Assembly (NCBI GenBank): GCA_963681505.1
Contig: OY811980.1
Span: 6,112,359 to 6,176,358 of the forward strand
Direction: 5' to 3'
Source of the DNA: Eunapius fragilis
Taxonomy: Eukaryota; Porifera; Demospongiae; Spongillida; Spongillidae
Length of the DNA: 64,000 bases
Shown here: positions 60,101 to 64,000 of the stretch, piece by piece
Position numbering within the stretch: position 1 is the stretch's first letter
Layout of the letters: each line of letters begins with the position of its first letter
Program-made: the position numbers and the translations under genes
The notes under the pieces: model-generated
Databases searched by the model: none
What the model saw: the letters and a program-made list of their open reading frames with translations, nothing else
Told to the model about the DNA's origin: nothing

Positions 60101-60413
60101 CTTCCATGCTTATGAGGTGGTTAGCAAGGTAGTGAGAGGAGGATTAATGACCGTGTGTGGACTGAGGGAGAGGGGGTCTACTCAGGAGAACCTGGTCCAC
60201 CAAGCCATGGCGCTGGAGGCAGAGGTACCCCAACTTAAAGGCTGCCTTGTGCATAACGTGGAAGTGTTGGTGAGGTACGAGACGTGTACGCGGTTCCCTC
60301 AGCGTGGACAACCAGCCCCTGTACGTATGTTCAACATTGAACATGCCAAAGCTGCAGAGAGGCATGCGTGTGCTGTACTCAGAGCTGTGAAGGATGCCAT
60401 ACTGATGAGGTGA
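42162..60413 (+). CDS. SACS-like: Sacsin-like giant co-chaperone, copy B (complete)
   Basis: Exons 42162-42263, 42322-42580 and 47305-60413 join in phase (0, then 1) to 4489 codons, close to vertebrate sacsin. The ATG is the first after an in-frame TAG at 42147. Three GHKL ATPase repeats are seen: QNADDAG at residues 38-44 with GKFGIGF at 107-113; N-box Asn at about 1392 with GKFGVGF at about 1462; N-box Asn at about 2354 with GQYGIGF at about 2421. A repeat linker lies near 3030-3095, the J domain has HPD at about 4248, and a HEPN-like domain fills about 4359-4489. Sequence right after the ATG already matches the first ATPase repeat, so the N-terminal ubiquitin-like domain of vertebrates is absent. 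Known role: Hsp70-linked quality control. The last exon alone is 13.1 kb. Confidence 0.94.
42581..47304 (+). other. Intron 2 of sacsin copy B
   Basis: 4724 bp from GTAAGT to CCAG, interrupting an Asp codon in the GFNSVYHIT-D motif. It holds a C run (about 42691-42709), a MITE-like palindrome at 43821-44036, and imperfect tandem sequence with CTGCCCTGCCACGT at about 46150-46400. It also has GTGCACAC-rich short inverted motifs at about 45766, 45920 and 46757. No nested gene was seen. Confidence 0.8.
43821..44036. mobile_element. Small palindromic MITE with a triplicated arm
   Basis: The element starts CACTGTAAAAACGGATTGG and ends in its reverse complement. The left arm occurs once (43821-43876). 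The right arm is in three direct 49-bp copies starting at 43880, 43929 and 43978. No clear target duplication is visible, so the superfamily is unassigned. Confidence 0.78.
56043..56237 (+). repeat. Coding minisatellite in sacsin copy B
   Basis: Units of 21 or 24 nt encode GDQTTAR or GDQTTASE with variants (ITAR, STAR, VTSR, TVAR). The position matches the copy A tract but unit order and number differ; frame is kept. Confidence 0.9.
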
Positions 60414-60534
60414 AGGAGAAGTATTGCAGAGAATTGTTTGTATTGTAGGATATACCTTTTAAGACTCTCTTGATTATTGTATATGTCATCAAACTTAGAT
60501 TCTAGGTAGGAGATTACGTTTTATTTTCTATTGA

Positions 60535-60540
60535 AATAAA
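60535..60540 (+). terminator. Polyadenylation signal, sacsin copy B
   Basis: AATAAA 121 bp after the stop, in the same context (TTGAAATAAAGTTT) as in copy A. Confidence 0.75.
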
Positions 60541-60720
60541 GTTTTGGCTGCTTGTGAACTGCATGGAGCATGGGGCAGAAAGGATTCCCAGATGCTTGTT
60601 ATCTGTATTTTATCATATGGTAATTCTCCCTTATTGCTTTTATAAATAAGACATGTGGGTACATATCAGGTTGCACGAGGCAAAGTGACAGGATAGCAAT
60701 ATGAAAGTGTCCTTGCATTT

Positions 60721-60893
60721 GATGCCTGGTTACCTTTCCCCTGTCATTTGATGCCTGGTTACCTTTCCCCCGTCATTTGATGCCTGGTTACTATTCCCCT
60801 GTCATTTGATGCCTGGTTACCTTTCCCCCGTCATTTGATGCCCTGTTACCATTCCCCTGTCATTTGATGCCTGGTTACCATTCCCCCGTCATA
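60721..60893. repeat. 29-bp minisatellite
   Basis: Six direct copies of a 29-bp unit starting GATGCCTGGTTACC (at 60721, 60750, 60779, 60808, 60837 and 60866). The copy A flank has one unit only (about 13150). From 60894 to 61120 I see nothing recognisable. Confidence 0.93.
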
Positions 60894-61120
60894 TGTGTAT
60901 GTAATTTCATATTTCTCTTTTCCTTATTACATTTTACATCACTCAGCGTTTTCAAATCTAAGGAGAACCATTGTGTGCTTGTGATGTATGGGTCAATTAT
61001 TGGCCTGGAGACCACCCCAAATATTAGGTTCCAGGGACCATCGTGCTTGCAACTAATTGAAATTGCATCAGTAGTTTAATATGCATGTTGGATTGATATG
61101 TGTGTAATTTTAAAAAGTGA

Positions 61121-61640
61121 GGAACAACACATCAGAAGATCAGGACAATTGTGCTTGCAAGGACACTGATAAACAAGCCTACATTCACATGATGATATCA
61201 TTCTACAGGGCTTCCTTATAATTTGCAGTCATCAAAAACTTCAACAGGAGTCCTTTATGATTTCATATTTGGCATCTTAATTATACATATAAAAATTATG
61301 TGATGTTTTACATTTCTGTCACAATGACAAAAAGCTTTGAACAGTTTGTAGCTCTCGTCTAATACCTTACAAATATAAGAAAAGTGAAACGTGCTAAGTA
61401 GTGCTTACTCTAATTATTGCAGGGGCGGATCTTCCTAGCATGTGTTCGACGTTCACTCGTATTAACGCTCATTAACGCTTTGCGATATTGGGGGCCGTTT
61501 TTTTCTACAATGCAGCTCCCCTAATTCTTCCTACAGATAATAATTGTCTAAGCACTCACTGCTCACATTTTAATTTGATTTCAATCCAACTAACCGCTCA
61601 AGGCTTCAAACAATCACGTGAGTTGTTCATTCGGTGGGGG
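61121..61640 (+). repeat. Second copy of the sacsin 5' flank segment
   Basis: Matches 41217-41915 in the same orientation, then breaks off at about 61640 before the part that would contain a sacsin first exon. It may mark the start of a lost third sacsin unit. Confidence 0.75.
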
Positions 61641-62073
61641 GCCGGGTCACTTTGTGAAGCTCTCGTACGTCCACGGAAATTAATCTGAAGGCATTCTAAA
61701 ACAATCTGTACTATTTTGCATCTGGAGTATAGATTTCTAAGATAATATCGAGCATGAAATTTATGCAATACGATATGATGGAAAGTTCTACGGGAAAATG
61801 GATTAATATATAAAACGCAAATCGATAATATCTTCCGAAATATAAACACCATCGGGTTCCTTATTTTTTTAAAGCACAATATACCACACCATTCCTATAT
61901 GTTAAAATCCATTTTGGTGCCTTACTCATGCAGAGCACCGTGACGTTACAAGGTCCGATACTCCTTACTAAATTATGGCCACATATTCAAGTAGGAGCGT
62001 CCAAATCGGTTCAAATTCAGTACGCGTAGAAGGGTCCTGTCGCTATTGATTTATTCTGTGGGTATAGCTAAAA
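61641..62073. other. Unassigned sequence
   Basis: No ORF, repeat or splice pattern that I can support. It begins at the breakpoint of the flank repeat with a G-rich GGGGGGCCGGG. Confidence 0.5.
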
Positions 62074-62184
62074 CCAGGAGCAGGAGCAGGAGTTGCTACC
62101 TAAATCCAGGAGCAAGAGCAGGAGTTGCTACCTAAATGGAGCAGGAGTTGCTACCTAAATCCAGGAGATGCATGCTACCTAAAA
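62074..62184. repeat. Short tandem repeat with GAGTTGCTACCTAAAT units
   Basis: Four imperfect direct units of about 23-32 bp, each ending GCTACCTAAA and beginning with AGGAGCAGGAG-like sequence. Confidence 0.85.
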
Positions 62185-62280
62185 CAAAGAAAGGAATCAA
62201 ACAACGTACTGAACATCCGATAGAGGAACAGATATGTTCTCTGTTTCCGTGTATGGGGATGAACTTTGGTAAATGCTAGC

Positions 62281-62709
62281 TGTTGTCATTTTCCCAGACT
62301 GCCCTCCGCTTGATGACACAAGTGAAGCAAGTGATATTGAGAACTTGAGCACTGAGAAAACAGAAGTTTTTTTTTTTTACCAATGTTGTGGAACCACTGT
62401 TGTTCAGCAGTCAACATTTTTGAGCAGGAGCCCCTGGGTGATCCCTTTTGGTATTGCTTTTCAGGGAGACTCAGTAACTTGAGAACAACACTTCCTAGGA
62501 AAATCACAGTTGATGGTAGAATTTATGTGCTGGTGGATTATACTCTTTATAAGAAAGGAGCATCTCATTTAACTGCTGCTGTTATGTGGAGAAGTAAGTG
62601 GTGGTTTTAAGATGGACTCTCTGAAACAGACCAAACACGAATGAAACCTATGAAAGAAGCTAACATGTTTGGACACAAAGGTTCTTACGTGATATATGTA
62701 TTATTTTAG
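62281..62709 (+). pseudogene. Broken ORF fragment of unknown family
   Basis: The frame ending with TAA at 62608-62610 encodes ITVDGRIYVLVDYTLYKKG, then SHLTAAVMWRSKWWF. Directly after the TAA the same frame goes on with DGLSETDQTR and runs to a TAG at 62707-62709. A WWF-(stop)-DGL reading looks like one lost codon in a once-continuous protein end. The His-containing SHLTAAV...W pattern faintly recalls the C-terminal His region of ubiquitin-protease-like domains, but that is speculation. The upstream limit is uncertain. Between 62710 and 62872 nothing is seen. Confidence 0.4.
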
Positions 62710-62872
62710 TAATTCATCGTGCATGCATATGTATTTTTTTGATCAAATATAGTGAAGTATCATTATTATGATATAATAAGTCATATCTTTATGTTTCCTC
62801 TTTTACTGTGTTTGCTGTTAAATGTGGTTGTTATGTTTTGTTAATACAAAAAAGGCATATCATGCAGTATTA

Positions 62873-64000
62873 CTATAATAATATGCAATTAACATTCATG
62901 ATGGGAATATGGGGGCATCTCAGCAAGATGGCTCTAGCATTCTGTCTCATTAATGTGAAACCCAGCAGGCAGTAGAATTGGCTCAGTGCTTCATTGCCAG
63001 ATAGTCCCATTTGCATGGCAAGTCTCTTGGCAATGCTCAATCTTCTTGAGAAGCATTCTTGGGCTTCACATCCCCAACCACCATATTGACTTCCACCACT
63101 AATGGAGTGCATGTCCAGCTCAACTCTAAACACATCTCCTCATTTTTGGCATGCTTCCCAACCTCACCACATTCTGCAGAATTGCCTGAAGCCAAACTCG
63201 CTTCCAGAATGAGATCTGTATTAAGCAGATGGTAGGTCAAATGCTGCAGGATGGGAGAGACCTGTTTGACACCAGTACATCAGCTGGTCTAGAGAAGTCT
63301 ATGCCTGGACCTTTCTCCAGTTGAGGAGATAAGCATGCTTTGGAGCACAGATTGGCAAAACAGTCTCTCAGCTTATTGTGGCGTGCAATGATGTCCCCTC
63401 CAGAACAACATGTAAGGGTGTGGTGGCAATCTGGATCAAGAGCACTAGAGCAGAAGAGACATTAACTGTCAGCTCAGGAGACAGGTAGACTTAGCCACCA
63501 TTTCAACAGGACTTGCATTTCTTGAGGCTCCAAAGCAAAGTCATTGTGTATGCAAGGAATAGCTCTCAACCAGACATTAGCGTTACTGGCTGATACTGCT
63601 CTGAGTCTTGCTCTGGAACAGACTGTGCTGTTAATAAGAAGAGTCTGGAAAGAATTGTCTTCTATTTTGCCTGATAGATGGTGCTGCTGTGGAGGAGAGC
63701 CAGTCACTGATTCAAATGTGATTGCATCAGCAGAGTTGATCTTTGTGTTGTAGAGTGCTATTGCCTGTTTGAGGTGATGGGAAGCATTTGGAGCACTGGT
63801 GACATCAATAGCATTGGACAAAGACGAAATGAATGCACTGGAGGAGTGGTTAGAGACTGATGTCAATCCAAGACCACCATGCCATAATGTTAGTTGAACT
63901 TGTTTGGTGGCTGAAAGTGTAAGTTCAAAGGCTGCACATTCTTCCAAACAGTGGAGGACATCTTCATCAAAGAGCATAAACTGCCTTACAAACGAATCAC
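62873..64000 (-). pseudogene. Second retrotransposon 3' part (RT C-terminus plus RLE), decayed
   Basis: On the minus strand the frame is open from the window edge through 63474, with HGGLGL, SSAFISSL, HLSGKIED and a WLRAIP...LKWWLSLP stretch typical of the region after RT in these LINEs. Beyond it, in shifted frames, come a CLFC...C knuckle followed by RHNKLRD (about 63360-63460), ADVLVSN, then ILEASLASGN...KHAKNEE and WTCTPLVVEV. The piece RLAMQMGLSG...RQNARAIL ends near 62890. This is the plan of an RLE-type LINE endonuclease domain. At least two frameshifts and a stop (near 63240) show it is inactive. It belongs to a different subfamily from the copy at 21112-23115. The 5' part is outside the window. 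Confidence 0.8.

Overview
The window is animal nuclear DNA, most likely from a sponge or another early-branching marine invertebrate. The sequence itself shows spliced genes with GT-AG introns (several only 54-58 bp), AATAAA signals, giant sacsin genes, a meiotic SHOC1 gene, CA/GT microsatellites and many decayed transposons. The phylum is an inference from gene content, intron size and retroelement type; nothing in the window proves it.

Layout, left to right. (1) 1-12853: the 3' part of a giant sacsin-like gene (copy A), one uninterrupted exon. (2) 12854-31750: a transposon block. It holds four abutting elements with long inverted arms that share a GGTCCGTGT-type end motif. Nested inside or between them are two MULE-like MITEs with 9-bp target duplications, a pogo-like MITE, and a non-LTR retrotransposon fragment with a poly(A) tail and target duplication. 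(3) 31924-40856: a 26-exon plus-strand gene that I assembled by eye from splice sites and recognise as SHOC1 (meiotic crossover factor), with a coding minisatellite near its C-terminus. (4) 42162-60413: a complete second sacsin gene (copy B) with three exons; the last is 13.1 kb. (5) 60414-64000: a 29-bp minisatellite, a repeat of the copy B 5' flank, a broken ORF fragment, and the 3' part of a second retrotransposon running off the window.

The two sacsin genes encode three Hsp90-like ATPase (GHKL) repeats, a J domain with HPD, and a C-terminal HEPN-like domain, which is the plan of vertebrate sacsin without its N-terminal ubiquitin-like domain. They are expected to be Hsp70-linked co-chaperones. 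SHOC1 belongs to the ZMM group that stabilises meiotic recombination intermediates. I see no functional link between SHOC1 and sacsin. Flank comparisons suggest that SHOC1 and the transposon block lie inside what was once a simpler sacsin tandem array.
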